Shown here: piece by piece, positions 47,162 to 59,617 of the stretch
Position numbering within the stretch: position 1 is the stretch's first letter
Layout of the letters: each line of letters begins with the position of its first letter
Assembly (NCBI GenBank): GCA_021818505.1
Contig: JAKADX010000019.1
Span: 1-64,000, forward strand
Length of the DNA stretch: 64,000 nucleotides
Origin: Pseudomonadota bacterium
Lineage (GTDB): Bacteria > Pseudomonadota > Alphaproteobacteria > Acetobacterales > Acetobacteraceae
Direction: 5' to 3'
Made by a program: the position numbers and the translations under genes
The notes under the pieces: model-generated
Seen by the model: the letters and a program-made list of their open reading frames with translations, nothing else
Database searches by the model: none
Told to the model about the DNA's origin: nothing

Positions 47162-48547
47162 ATGCCAGATACCGCGCCGCCGGCGCTTGCCGCGACCGCC
47201 GAGGGGCACGTGCTCGCCGACCGGCGGCTGTGGCTGATGTTCGCGTTCGGCGCGCTCTCGGGTCTGCCGCTGGCGCTGTCCGGCTTCACGCTGCGGCAGT
47301 GGCTGACCGAGGCGCATCTGTCGCTGGCGGTGACGGGGCTGACCGCCAACATCGGCCTGTCCTACACGTTGAAGTTTCTTTGGGCGCCGGTGCTTGACCA
47401 GGCGCGCCCGCCGTTCGGGTTGTCGCGCTTCGGGCGGCGGCGCGGCTGGCTGCTAGCGGTGCAGCCGCCGCTGGCGCTGACGGCCTTCGCCATGGCGGGG
47501 AGCGACGCGGTGACCGCCCCCGCCCGCACCATCGCCGCCGCCGCCGTGATCGCCTTCCTCTCCGCCACCCAGGACATCGTCATCGATGCCTGGCGTATCG
47601 AGACCTTCGCCGAGCGGCTGCAGGGCGCGGCCAACGCCGCCTATGTCTGGGGCTACCGGCTGGCGATGCTGGTCTCGGGCGCTGGCGTGATCGCGCTGGC
47701 CGGCACGCTGGGGTGGCATGGCGCGCTGCTGATCGTGGCCCTGCTGCTGGCGGCCGGGCCGGCGGTGACGTGGCTTGCCGCCGAGCCGGCAGTGCGCGCG
47801 CTGCCCGCGCGGGCCACCGGACTTGTGGCGCGGCTGGCAGCGGCGGTGGGTGATCCGCTGCGCGATTTCCTGCACCGGCCGGGGGCCTGGGTGATCCTGG
47901 CCTATGTCGCGACATTCAAGCTCGGCGAGGCGATGGCCGGGGTGATGCTCGCACCGTTCTTCCACGACCTCGGTTTCAATCGTGCTGCCGTCGCCGCGGC
48001 GATCGGGCCGTTCTCGCTGGCCGCGACCATCGCCGGCTATGCCATCGGCGCGGCTGCGGTGGCGCGGCTCGGGGTGGCGCGCTCGCTGATCCTGACCGGC
48101 TTTTTCCAGATGGGCGCGATGGCGATGTACGTGGTGCTGGCACTCGCCCCCGGCGATCACGCGATCCTCTACGCGACCGTGGTGGTCGAGGCGTTCGCCG
48201 AGGGCGTCGCGGACGCCGCGTTCCTCACCTATCTCTCCGGTCTCTGCTCGGCGGCGCACACGGCGACGCAGTACGCGCTGCTCAGTTCGATCGCGCCGCT
48301 GGCGTTGCGCACCGTGGGTGGCCTGTCGGGGTTCCTCGCCCAGGCGGTCGGGTGGCCGACGTTTTACGCGCTGTCCACGTTGGCCTCACTGCCGGCCATG
48401 CTGCTGATGCTGCTGATCCTGCACCGCTGGCCTTCCCGCCCGAACCGCGCTACGCCGGCTGTGGAAACATCGCTTGCATCGCCCCGGCGGGCGGGCCATG
48501 TCGAGGCGGTCCCGGGACACCCGGGCGTTGGAGGGCGTGATGGGTAG
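47162..48547 (+). CDS. MFS transporter, AmpG-like permease
   Basis: Twelve-helix inner-membrane permease (461 aa) of the PAT/AmpG group of the MFS. After [15 protein letters not shown] it shows [20 protein letters not shown] and the A-like loop [20 protein letters not shown] typical of AmpG. AmpG proteins import anhydro-muropeptides for peptidoglycan recycling. The ATG at 47162 is chosen because the upstream residues lie in the terminator hairpin. Its last 8 bases overlap the tatA start. Confidence 0.83.
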   Translation: MPDTAPPALAATAEGHVLADRRLWLMFAFGALSGLPLALSGFTLRQWLTEAHLSLAVTGLTANIGLSYTLKFLWAPVLDQARPPFGLSRFGRRRGWLLAVQPPLALTAFAMAGSDAVTAPARTIAAAAVIAFLSATQDIVIDAWRIETFAERLQGAANAAYVWGYRLAMLVSGAGVIALAGTLGWHGALLIVALLLAAGPAVTWLAAEPAVRALPARATGLVARLAAAVGDPLRDFLHRPGAWVILAYVATFKLGEAMAGVMLAPFFHDLGFNRAAVAAAIGPFSLAATIAGYAIGAAAVARLGVARSLILTGFFQMGAMAMYVVLALAPGDHAILYATVVVEAFAEGVADAAFLTYLSGLCSAAHTATQYALLSSIAPLALRTVGGLSGFLAQAVGWPTFYALSTLASLPAMLLMLLILHRWPSRPNRATPAVETSLASPRRAGHVEAVPGHPGVGGRDG

Positions 48548-48788
48548 CTTCAGCATCTGGCATTGGCTGGTCGTGCTGCTGGTCGTCCTGCTGCTGTTCG
48601 GCAGCGGCAAGGTCAGCAACCTGATGGGCGACTTCGCCAAGGGCATCAAGGCGTTCAAAAAGAACATGGCGGAGGACACCGACGCCTCGATGGAGGCGAG
48701 CGCCGAGAAGCCGGCGGGCTCGATCGCGGCCCCCGGCACGCGCACCGGTTCGACCAGCCAGCAATCCACCGCCGCGCACCAGGGCTGA
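48540..48788 (+). CDS. tatA: Sec-independent translocase subunit TatA
   Basis: 82-residue protein: one N-terminal membrane segment ([17 protein letters not shown]), the [20 protein letters not shown] hinge and amphipathic helix, and a Thr/Ser-rich acidic tail, i.e. the usual TatA/E form. GGAGGGCG precedes the ATG. It overlaps the AmpG-like gene by 8 bases. tatB and tatC are not in the window. Both binding proteins at the left end carry Tat signals, so the system is in use in this organism. Confidence 0.92.
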   Translation: MGSFSIWHWLVVLLVVLLLFGSGKVSNLMGDFAKGIKAFKKNMAEDTDASMEASAEKPAGSIAAPGTRTGSTSQQSTAAHQG

Positions 48789-48864
48789 CGCGGCGATCCT
48801 ACTAGGACTTGTGGTCAGCCATTGAGTTGTCCACAGGTTTTTGCGTGAAAACGCCGTTTCGGTG

Positions 48865-48892
48865 TTGAGTCGGGTTGTCCTGCCCGTACAGT
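48865..48892 (+). promoter_or_regulatory. Candidate gcrA promoter with an overlapping GANTC site
   Basis: TTGAGT (48865-48870) and TACAGT (48887-48892) are separated by 16 bases and lie 33 bases before the gcrA ATG, resembling a sigma-70 promoter. A GAGTC, which is a CcrM-type GANTC methylation site, occupies 48867-48871 over the -35 end. GcrA in Caulobacter acts at promoters with methylated GANTC, so autoregulation is possible. The promoter itself is a prediction by eye. Confidence 0.45.
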
Positions 48893-48924
48893 ATCTAGTG
48901 CTGGATAGGGCGGGAGACCACGAG

Positions 48925-49407
48925 ATGGAGTGGAACGAGGAGGCCATCGGGCGCCTGCGGACGCTCTGGGCTGAGGGGCATTCCACCGCCGAAATCGGCC
49001 GCCGTATGGCGGTCTCCAAGAACGCCGTGGTGGGCAAGGCGCATCGGCTGGGCCTGGTGGCGCGGCCGTCGCCGATCCGGCGGGAGGGCGCGCCGAGTGC
49101 CGCGCGTCCCCCCTCGCCGCGCCGGGCAGTGGGGCCGACGCTGCCGCCGCTGCCGGGGGCGCAGGCCGCCCCGCCGCCCGCTGCCCTGCCTGAGCGGCCG
49201 ATGGTAGCCCCGATGCCGGCCGTGCCGGTGCGGGTGGCGCCGACTCGGTCGACGCGGAGCTCCGCCTGTTGCTGGCCGATTGGTGAGCCGGGGACGCCGA
49301 GCTTCCGGTTCTGTGACGGCGACGCCCTGGCCGGGAAGCCGTACTGCGCCGAGCACGCGCAACTCGCCTATGTGAAGGTGCGCGACCGGCGCGAGGAGGC
49401 AGCCTGA
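48925..49407 (+). CDS. gcrA: GcrA cell cycle regulator
   Basis: GcrA-family protein (160 aa), an alphaproteobacterial sigma-70 coactivator working with CcrM methylation. The N-terminal DNA-binding helices read WNEEAIGRLRTLWAEGHSTA and EIGRRMAVSKNAVVGKAHRL (residues 3-43); a Pro/Ala-rich linker (about residues 55-105) follows, then a conserved C-terminal block CCWPIGEPGTPSFRFCD and CAEHAQLAY, which binds sigma domain 2. The ATG at 48925 gives MEWNEEAIG, the usual start. Confidence 0.95.
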   Translation: MEWNEEAIGRLRTLWAEGHSTAEIGRRMAVSKNAVVGKAHRLGLVARPSPIRREGAPSAARPPSPRRAVGPTLPPLPGAQAAPPPAALPERPMVAPMPAVPVRVAPTRSTRSSACCWPIGEPGTPSFRFCDGDALAGKPYCAEHAQLAYVKVRDRREEAA

Positions 49408-49650
49408 CCCGCATGGCCGGCCCGTGACGATTTGTCCATATTGCGGCTTGGGCCGGATGGCGCGTATCGTTCCGTCGGGACGGCAGAGTAACGCTGAAGA
49501 GCAACGTCGAAGCGAAAAGCCGGCCGTCCTGACGTAGGGGAGGGTGCGGACTAGGTCCGCGCACTCGTAGCACGGGCGCCCGCATCTGCCGGACTGCCGC
49601 TCGCTGCGGCGCCCGGCGCGGTCGCCGCAGCAAGGGAAGGCGTGGCGTCG
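49408..49650 (+). promoter_or_regulatory. Intergenic region with probable cold-shock mRNA leader
   Basis: The 243 bases before the cold-shock gene contain an imperfect hairpin at 49544-49564 (GTGCGGAC, loop TAG, GTCCGCGCAC). Cold-shock genes often have a long structured 5' leader that controls translation, and this region has the right position. The leader boundaries and promoter are not determined. Confidence 0.35.
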
Positions 49651-49857
49651 ATGGCGAGAGGAACGGTCAAGTGGTTCAATCCGACGAAGGGTTACGGATT
49701 TATCGCACCTGACACCGGCGGAAAGGACGTTTTCGTCCACATCAGCGCAGTGCAGAAAGCGGGACTGCGGACGCTGAACGAAGGGCAGAAGATCGGCTTT
49801 GACGTGGAGCAGCAGCAGAACGGCCGCTCGGCGGCCGTGAACCTCGCCGCAGAGTAG
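49651..49857 (+). CDS. Cold-shock protein, CspA family
   Basis: 68-residue single cold-shock domain RNA chaperone: [17 protein letters not shown] (RNP1 KGYGFI) and DVFVHIS (RNP2). The ATG at 49651 gives MARGTVKW, the usual beginning; GTG at 49642 would add three residues. AAGGGAAGG lies upstream. It binds single-stranded RNA and DNA, and alphaproteobacterial members can be cold, stress or constitutive. Confidence 0.96.
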   Translation: MARGTVKWFNPTKGYGFIAPDTGGKDVFVHISAVQKAGLRTLNEGQKIGFDVEQQQNGRSAAVNLAAE

Positions 49858-49870
49858 CCGTTAGGCAGCC

Positions 49871-49889
49871 GGGCGGCCCATAACCGCCC
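49871..49889 (+). terminator. Possible terminator hairpin after the cold-shock gene
   Basis: GGGCGG and CCGCCC pair around a seven-base loop 14 bases after the stop codon. No T-run follows, so efficiency is doubtful. Confidence 0.35.
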
Positions 49890-49978
49890 TGCGCGTCGGG
49901 GCGGGGTTCGGATCGTGCGTCGCCGTGGGCCCGACGGCCCGCGAGGGTTTCGTTCGTACACCAGGGATATCGCGCCAG

Positions 49979-50650
49979 ATGACCTCAAGCCTGCACCCGA
50001 CCGAGGACTCGCCGTTCGCGGCGCCGCATTCGCCGCTGGACGCGGATGCGGTGCTGGCAGCCTACCGGCGTTGGGCCACGGTGTACGACGCCACCTTCGG
50101 CGAGGTATCAGCGCGGGCGCGCCGCGCCGCGGTCGCCGCGGTCAATGCGCTGCCGGGCCGGCGCGTGCTGGAGGTGGGGGTGGGCACCGGTCTCGCCCTG
50201 CCGCATTATCGCCCTGACAAGCGCGTGGTCGGCATCGACCTGTCGCCCGAGATGCTCGCCCGTGCCCGCGCCCGGGTCGCCGCTGGACGCCTTGCTCATG
50301 TCGAGGCGCTGCATGTGATGGACGCCGAGGCGACCAGTTTGCCCGATGGCAGCTTCGACATCGCGGTGGCGATGTTCGTCGCCTCGGTGGTGCCGCATCC
50401 GCCCCGGTTGCTGGCCGAACTGAAGCGGCTGGTGCGGCCGGGCGGCAAGATCCTGTTCGTTAACCATTTCGCGGCCGAGCGTGGCCTGCGCTGGTGGGTG
50501 GAGCGCGCGCTCGCCCCAGCGTCGCGCGCGCTCGGCTGGCATCCGGATTTCCGCTTCGAGGCGCTGCTGCCGCCTGCCGATCTTGCTTCGGCGCGCCGCC
50601 GCCCGGCACCGCCGCTCGGCCTGTTCACCCTGGTGGAGCTGGATGGCTGA
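49979..50650 (+). CDS. Class I SAM methyltransferase, PmtA-like phosphatidylethanolamine N-methyltransferase
   Basis: SAM-dependent methyltransferase (223 aa). The SAM-binding loop is VLEVGVGTGLALPHY (about residues 63-77), followed by VVGIDLSPEMLARARAR and the later LVRPGGKILFVNHF. The N-terminal AAYRRWATVYDATFG block is typical of Rhodobacter-type PmtA enzymes, which methylate membrane phosphatidylethanolamine to phosphatidylcholine. The ATG at 49979 is in a usual place although the ribosome-binding site is weak. Ubiquinone-biosynthesis methyltransferases are the main alternative. Confidence 0.75.
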   Translation: MTSSLHPTEDSPFAAPHSPLDADAVLAAYRRWATVYDATFGEVSARARRAAVAAVNALPGRRVLEVGVGTGLALPHYRPDKRVVGIDLSPEMLARARARVAAGRLAHVEALHVMDAEATSLPDGSFDIAVAMFVASVVPHPPRLLAELKRLVRPGGKILFVNHFAAERGLRWWVERALAPASRALGWHPDFRFEALLPPADLASARRRPAPPLGLFTLVELDG

Positions 50651-50724
50651 GCCGTCCGCCTGCGCGTTGCGGCCGGCGCACTGCCGGATGCATTACTAAT
50701 CGTGCATGTGCCCGCCAGAGGGTC

Positions 50725-50738
50725 TTGATCTGGATCAA
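50725..50738 (+). promoter_or_regulatory. FNR/FixK-type box upstream of the aa3 oxidase operon
   Basis: TTGATCTGGATCAA is a perfect match to TTGAT-N4-ATCAA and is symmetrical (TTGATC-TG-GATCAA). It lies 74 bases before the ctaC ATG in the 161-base gap after the methyltransferase gene. FNR, FnrL and FixK of alphaproteobacteria bind this sequence to control respiration genes by oxygen. Whether it activates or represses here depends on its distance from the unknown transcription start. Confidence 0.75.
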
Positions 50739-50811
50739 ACGGTCATGTAGCCCATTCTCAGCAGCGCGGGGCGGTTGCGCCCGGCGCCCATTCAGCAGGA
50801 TGGATCGGCCG

Positions 50812-53299
<2,488 letters not shown>

Positions 53300-53311
53300 G
53301 CAGGATTGGCG

Positions 53312-54283
53312 ATGGACCAGGGTGCCGCAGGGCTGCTGGCCGGACGCGGCGGGGAAGCGGCTTCCCCGCTGGCGTTTTCCGGCAGCACCATCCTCGATGA
53401 ATCGTCGGCCGGCGACTGGCTGGCGTTGCTGAAGCCGCGGGTCGTCTCGCTCGTCGTGTTCACCGGCCTGGTCGGGCTGCTGGTGGCGCCGGGCCGGCTG
53501 AACCCGGTGCTGGCGTTCACCGCCGTGCTCTGCATCGCGGTCGCCGCGGGTGCCGCTGGGGCGATGAACATGTGGTGGGAGCGTGACATCGACGCGCTGA
53601 TGCGCCGCACCGCCAACCGGCCGATCCCTGCCGGGCGCATCGCGCCGGGGCAGGCGCTGGCGTTCGGGCTGACGCTGGCGGTGGGTTCGGTCCTTGTGAT
53701 GGCGCTGGCGACCAATGCGTTCGCCGCCGCGGTGTTGACCGTCTCGATCGCCTTCTACGTCGTGATCTACACGATCTGGTTGAAGCGGCGGACGCCGCAG
53801 AACATCGTCATCGGCGGCGCCGCCGGCGCCTTCCCGCCGGTGATCGGCTGGGCCGCAGTGACCGGTGGGGTGGACGTGCTGCCGCTGCTGATGTTCGCCA
53901 TCGTGTTCTTCTGGACCCCGCCGCATTTCTGGTCGCTGTCGCTATGGGCGCACGGCGATTACGCGCGCGCCGGCGTGCCGATGCTGCCGGTGGTGGCCGG
54001 GGCGCGCGCGACACGGCGGCAGATCATGCTCTATTCACTGGTGCTGGCGCCGCTGGGCGTCGCGCCCTGGGCGCTGCACCTCACCGGGCCGGTCTATGGG
54101 CTGGCGGCGACGGCGCTCGGGCTGGGCTTCCTGGTCGCGGCGGCGCGCGTGCTGCGCGACCGCCAGGATGATGAGGGCGTCAGCCAGACGCGCGACGCGC
54201 CGGCCAAGGCCATGTTCCGCTATTCGCTCCTCTATCTTGCCGTGCTGTTTGCCGCGCTGGCGGTGGATCGGTTGGCTGGCTGA
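53312..54283 (+). CDS. ctaB: Protoheme IX farnesyltransferase (heme O synthase)
   Basis: Membrane prenyltransferase (323 aa) that converts heme b to heme o for the aa3 oxidase. The prenyl-diphosphate motif is NMWWERDIDALMRRTANRPI (about residues 90-109), and a second Asp-rich region lies in SLWAHGDYARAGVPM. About eight membrane helices. The ATG at 53312 follows AGGATTGGCG; a TTG two codons earlier is less likely. It sits 12 bases after ctaD. Confidence 0.96.
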   Translation: MDQGAAGLLAGRGGEAASPLAFSGSTILDESSAGDWLALLKPRVVSLVVFTGLVGLLVAPGRLNPVLAFTAVLCIAVAAGAAGAMNMWWERDIDALMRRTANRPIPAGRIAPGQALAFGLTLAVGSVLVMALATNAFAAAVLTVSIAFYVVIYTIWLKRRTPQNIVIGGAAGAFPPVIGWAAVTGGVDVLPLLMFAIVFFWTPPHFWSLSLWAHGDYARAGVPMLPVVAGARATRRQIMLYSLVLAPLGVAPWALHLTGPVYGLAATALGLGFLVAAARVLRDRQDDEGVSQTRDAPAKAMFRYSLLYLAVLFAALAVDRLAG

Positions 54284-54284
54284 G

Positions 54285-54449
54285 ATGATGACCGCACACC
54301 CCGCCACGCCGCCGACACACGAGGACGCTGCGCTGGCGCGTCGCCGCCGCGGGCGCAACATCGCCATGTTCGTGGCCCTGGCGGCGCTGGCGTTGCTGTT
54401 CTACGCGATCGCCATGGTCAAGCTGGCGCATCACGGCTTCGGCGGCTGA
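54285..54449 (+). CDS. Small single-span membrane protein in cox operon (CoxF-like)
   Basis: 54-residue protein starting at ATGATG (54285; 54288 is the other choice) one base after the ctaB stop. It has a basic stretch RRRRGRN at about residues 19-25 followed by one membrane helix (IAMFVALAALALLFYAIAMV). A small protein of this kind, called CoxF in rhizobia, often sits between ctaB and ctaG in alphaproteobacterial cox operons. Its job in oxidase assembly is unknown; the assignment rests on position and length. Confidence 0.75.
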   Translation: MMTAHPATPPTHEDAALARRRRGRNIAMFVALAALALLFYAIAMVKLAHHGFGG

Positions 54450-54457
54450 GCCGCGCC

Positions 54458-55051
54458 ATGGCGGGAAGCCGAAAGCCCAATCGCACGCTCGCGATCTCGC
54501 TGGCCGCGGTGGCGTTCGGAATGGTCGGTATGTCCTTCGCCGCGATCCCGCTCTATCGCGTGTTCTGCGCCGTCACCGGCTATGGTGGCACGCCGCAGAT
54601 CGGGCCGGAGACAAGCCGCAGCGTCAGCGACCACACGGTGGTGGTGCGCTTCGACGCCGCTACCGCACCGAACCTGCCCTGGCATTTCGCGCCCGCGCAG
54701 CGGCAGGTGACGGTCAAGCTCGGCGAGCAGCAGGTCGCCTTCTACACCGCCCGCAACGACTCGGCGCAACCGATCAGCGGCATCGCGGTGTACAACGTGA
54801 CGCCCGGCAAGATCGGGAAATATTTCCACAAGACCGCCTGCTTCTGCTTCAACGAACAGACGCTGGCGCCGCGGCAGGACATGCAGTTGCCGGTCAGCTT
54901 CTGGGTCGATCCGGCGCTCGCCTCCGACCCCTCCACGGCCGACGTGACCACGATCACGCTTTCCTACACCTACTTCCGCTCGCTCGATGACGCGGCGAAG
55001 AGCGGCAAGCTGGCGACGGCGGGGCCGCATGTCGGCCCGTTGGTGCGCTGA
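54458..55051 (+). CDS. ctaG: Cytochrome c oxidase assembly protein CtaG/Cox11
   Basis: Copper chaperone (197 aa) that delivers copper to CuB of subunit I. One N-terminal membrane helix (about residues 10-30), then a periplasmic immunoglobulin-like domain. The copper-binding CFCF motif is in HKTACFCFNEQTLAPR (about residues 127-142). It starts 8 bases after the small membrane protein gene. Confidence 0.96.
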   Translation: MAGSRKPNRTLAISLAAVAFGMVGMSFAAIPLYRVFCAVTGYGGTPQIGPETSRSVSDHTVVVRFDAATAPNLPWHFAPAQRQVTVKLGEQQVAFYTARNDSAQPISGIAVYNVTPGKIGKYFHKTACFCFNEQTLAPRQDMQLPVSFWVDPALASDPSTADVTTITLSYTYFRSLDDAAKSGKLATAGPHVGPLVR

Positions 55052-55146
55052 CGCATCGCCCCTTGAAGCACGCCGCAATATGGGGATGATGCCCGCAGCT
55101 TCTGGACCTGGCCCTTCAGACTTGGCCCTTATCGGATAGGGATGAC

Positions 55147-56001
55147 ATGAGCACCGATACCCACGCCGTGAGCGGCTTTGCCGGAAGCTCCGGCCTGAAG
55201 CAGCCGTACCATCTGGTCGATCCCAGCCCGTGGCCGATCGTGGGCGCCGTCGGCGGCGGCCTCACCGTGCTCGGCATCGTCTTCGCCGCGCATTACGGCA
55301 ACTACGCCGCGCTCATCATCGGCCTCGCGGTGGTGCTGGCGACGATGTTCTTCTGGTGGCGCGACGTGCTGCGCGAAAGCCGGACGAGCGGTGTGCATAC
55401 CCCGATCGTGCGGCTCGGCCTGCGCTACGGCATGACGCTGTTCATCACCAGCGAGGTGATGTTCTTTGTCGCCTTCTTCTGGGCCTTTTTCCACTTCGCG
55501 CTGTTTCCCGACCATGTCTCCGGCGCTGCCGAGGCCGTGTGGCCGCCGCCCGGTGTCGTCACCTTCGATCCGTTCCATCTGCCGTTCCTCAACACGCTGA
55601 TCCTGCTGCTGTCGGGCACCACGATCACCTGGGCGCACCACGCGCTGATCGAGGGCGACCGACGCAGCCTCGTCATCGGGCTTGGGCTGACCGTCCTGCT
55701 GGGCCTATCCTTCACCACCTTCCAGGCGATCGAATATTCGGATGCGCCGTTCCATTTCTCCGGCGGCGGCGTCTATCCGTCGGTGTTCTTCCTGGCCACC
55801 GGCTTTCACGGCTTCCACGTCATCGTCGGCACCTGCTTCCTGATCGTCTGCTGGTTCCGTGCCCGCGCCGGGCAGTTCACGCCGCAGCGGCATTTCGGGT
55901 TCGAGGCGGCCGCCTGGTACTGGCACTTCGTGGACGTGGTGTGGCTGTTCCTGTTCGTTTGCATCTACTGGTGGGGCGCCGGTCCGGTCCTCGCCCGGTA
56001 G
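55147..56001 (+). CDS. ctaE: Cytochrome c oxidase subunit III
   Basis: Subunit III (284 aa) with about seven helices. KQPYHLVDPSPWPI at the N-terminus, SEVMFFVAFFWAFFHFALF, and the C-terminal AAWYWHFVDVVWLFLFVCIY are family features. The 95 bases upstream contain a directly repeated TGGCCCTT but no clear regulator. RBS GATAGGGATGAC. It keeps the D-channel working in subunit I. Confidence 0.97.
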   Translation: MSTDTHAVSGFAGSSGLKQPYHLVDPSPWPIVGAVGGGLTVLGIVFAAHYGNYAALIIGLAVVLATMFFWWRDVLRESRTSGVHTPIVRLGLRYGMTLFITSEVMFFVAFFWAFFHFALFPDHVSGAAEAVWPPPGVVTFDPFHLPFLNTLILLLSGTTITWAHHALIEGDRRSLVIGLGLTVLLGLSFTTFQAIEYSDAPFHFSGGGVYPSVFFLATGFHGFHVIVGTCFLIVCWFRARAGQFTPQRHFGFEAAAWYWHFVDVVWLFLFVCIYWWGAGPVLAR

Positions 56002-56014
56002 CACGGCGCGCGGC

Positions 56015-56383
56015 GTGGCGCCGCCGCCCTTCCCACCCGTCCCGCCGCTGCGCGCGGCCCTGCGCTGCCGCTGCCCGCGCTGCGGCGAGGGGCCGCTCTA
56101 CACCGGCCTGCTGACGGTGCGGGACCGATGCACGGTCTGCGACCTGGATCTGCGCGCCGCCGACACCGGCGACGGTCCGGCGGTGTTCGTGATGTTCTTC
56201 CTCAGCGTCCTCGTGATCGGCGTGGCGCTGTGGGTGGAGTTCACCTTTTCCCCGCCGCTGTGGGTCCATGTGGTGCTCTGGCCGCTGCCGACGCTGGCGC
56301 TGGCGATCGTGGTCATCCGCCCGGCCAAGGCGCTGATGGTGGCCCTTCAGTACCGCACACGCGCGAGCGAGATGGGCGTGTGA
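56015..56383 (+). CDS. DUF983 family membrane protein with zinc-ribbon motif
   Basis: 122-residue protein: near the N-terminus two Cys pairs, CRCPRCGEGPLY and CTVCDLDL (about residues 16-45), as in a zinc ribbon, followed by two membrane helices (about 55-75 and 80-100). DUF983 genes typically sit between ctaE and surf1 in alphaproteobacteria. The start is a GTG, 13 bases after the ctaE stop. The function in oxidase biogenesis is unproved; the Cys pairs could bind copper or zinc. Its stop overlaps the surf1 GTG. Confidence 0.88.
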   Translation: MAPPPFPPVPPLRAALRCRCPRCGEGPLYTGLLTVRDRCTVCDLDLRAADTGDGPAVFVMFFLSVLVIGVALWVEFTFSPPLWVHVVLWPLPTLALAIVVIRPAKALMVALQYRTRASEMGV

Positions 56384-57065
56384 CCGTGCGACGGCGGCTG
56401 CTGGTACCGGCACTGAGCACGCTGGTGATGCTGGCGATTCTGCTCGGTCTCGGCACGTGGCAGGTGCGGCGGCTGGCCTGGAAACGTGCGCTGCTCGCTC
56501 AGATCGCCGCCGCCGAGCAGGCGCCGGCGGTACCCCTGCCGGCCCATCCCGGCCGGTTCCAGAAGGTTTCGGTGCGCGGCCGGCTGCTGGCTGATCGCAC
56601 CGCGCTCTATGGCGCCGAGGTGCATGATGCGCCGTCGGGTCCCGTGCTCGGCGGGCAGCTCATCGTGCCGCTGCAGCGCGCGGACGGGCCGACGCTGCTG
56701 GTCGATCTCGGCTGGGTGCCGGCGCAACGAAGCGAGCCGCTCGACCTGCCGGCGGGCGAGACCACGATTGCGGGCTATGTCCGTCCGCCAGACCATCCCG
56801 GCCTGTTCTCCGCCACCGACGATCCCAAGGCACGGCTGTTCTACACGCTCGACCCGGCGGCCATCGGGGCGGCGCTCGGGCTGCCGGAGGTCGCGCCGTT
56901 CACGCTGGTCGCGCTGGGAACCCCGCCGCCGCGCGGCTGGCCGGAGCCGGCGCGGCATCTGCCGCGTCCGCTCAACAACCATCTGCAATACGCGCTCACC
57001 TGGTACGGGCTGGCCGCCGTGCTGGTGGTCGTGTTCGTCGCCTATGTCCGCAAGGATGCCAGCGC

Positions 57066-57069
<4 letters not shown>
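56380..57069 (+). CDS. SURF1 family cytochrome oxidase assembly protein
   Basis: 229 aa, with an N-terminal helix (about residues 7-25) and a second near the C-terminus (AVLVVVFVAYVR), the SURF1 topology. Conserved: LGTWQVRRLAWK (about residues 23-34), the PLDLPAGE loop, and LNNHLQYALTWYGLA near the end. SURF1 helps insert heme a into subunit I. GTG start overlapping the DUF983 stop (GTGA); ATGA overlap with the next gene. Confidence 0.94.
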
Positions 57070-58553
<1,484 letters not shown>

Positions 58554-58651
58554 CCCCGCCGGGGCGCGTCCGCGCGCCGATCACGCGAATGCGCGGTTGT
58601 CGCTGCCGGGCGTAGCCAAGTACGCTGGCAGGAGCAGCGAGGTCGCGGCCG

Positions 58652-59608
58652 ATGCGCACAACGGTGTATTTCGCCAGCAACCGTATCCTCACCGGCGGCC
58701 CTTTGTCCGTCGCCAGCTACGGCCCGAATATCCAGCCGCCCTCGGTCCCGACCGGCATCGTCTATGGCACCGCTTTCGTCGATGGAATCGATGTCGCGTC
58801 CGGCGCGCAAGGATCGATCGTGTCCCTCCAGAACACGAACACCGGCGAGTTCGCCGCCAACGTGGCGGGCGATCTGGCAAATGCCGGGCGCAATCTGCTG
58901 ATCTTCATTCACGGATTCGACAACACCTTCGAGGACGCGATCACGCGCGCCGCCTTCAACCGCGATTTCCTCGCCGCCTCGGGGAGGCCGGGCACGGACA
59001 CGACCGTGCTCGCGTTCAGTTGGCCGTCGCTGGGCAGAATCGTCAGCTTCCCGGTCCTCGATGCCGACTATCGCCACGACCAGAACATGGCCCGCCTGTC
59101 CGGCGTCCACCTGATGACGTTCTTTTCCCGCATCGAGCCGCTGCTGCGGCAGGCGCGCGCCAATGGCTGCCGGACCTATCTGCTTGCCCACAGCATGGGC
59201 AACCTCGCGCTGGAGAGCGCGGTGGAAAACTGGTTCCTGCACGGCAACGGCAACGCCGAGCTGTTCCATGTCGCGATTCTCGCGGCCGGCGACTGCGGCT
59301 TCGACGCCTTCGCGCAGCCCAGCCGCGCCGGGCTGGACGGCCTGCGGCTGCTGGCCGCGCGCATCTCCACCTATTTCAGCGGTGAGGACGACGTGCTGAA
59401 GCTCAGCAACGCCATCAATGGAATGCAGCGGCTCGGGCAGGACGGCCCCAGGAACCGCTCGGACCAGACCACATTCCCCCCGGCCACCTACCGGATGTTC
59501 GACGCCAGCGCCATCAACGACTTCGGACGGAACTTCCTGACCTCGCACCAGTACTACCGTCTGTCGCCGACGGTCAGGGCCGCGATCGCCGACGACATGG
59601 CGGCGTGA
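58652..59608 (+). CDS. Alpha/beta hydrolase, DUF900 family
   Basis: Protein of 318 aa that begins MRTTVYFASNRI with DUF900-type strands. The oxyanion HGF is in LLIFIHGFDNTFED, the nucleophile Ser in LLAHSMGNLALES, a likely Asp in FSGEDDVLKLSN and a His in LTSHQYYRLSP. CAGGAG lies upstream of the ATG. No transport signal is visible; substrate unknown. It stands alone between the M32 peptidase and the convergent DUF1479 gene. Confidence 0.85.
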   Translation: MRTTVYFASNRILTGGPLSVASYGPNIQPPSVPTGIVYGTAFVDGIDVASGAQGSIVSLQNTNTGEFAANVAGDLANAGRNLLIFIHGFDNTFEDAITRAAFNRDFLAASGRPGTDTTVLAFSWPSLGRIVSFPVLDADYRHDQNMARLSGVHLMTFFSRIEPLLRQARANGCRTYLLAHSMGNLALESAVENWFLHGNGNAELFHVAILAAGDCGFDAFAQPSRAGLDGLRLLAARISTYFSGEDDVLKLSNAINGMQRLGQDGPRNRSDQTTFPPATYRMFDASAINDFGRNFLTSHQYYRLSPTVRAAIADDMAA

Positions 59609-59617
59609 GGCCGCCGG

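Noticed and set aside
46049-47317. Minus-strand open frame opposite the GH16 linker and RTX end
   Set aside because: Mirror of Gly/Ser/Thr repeats, giving Arg/Ala-rich low complexity; the plus-strand gene explains the DNA.
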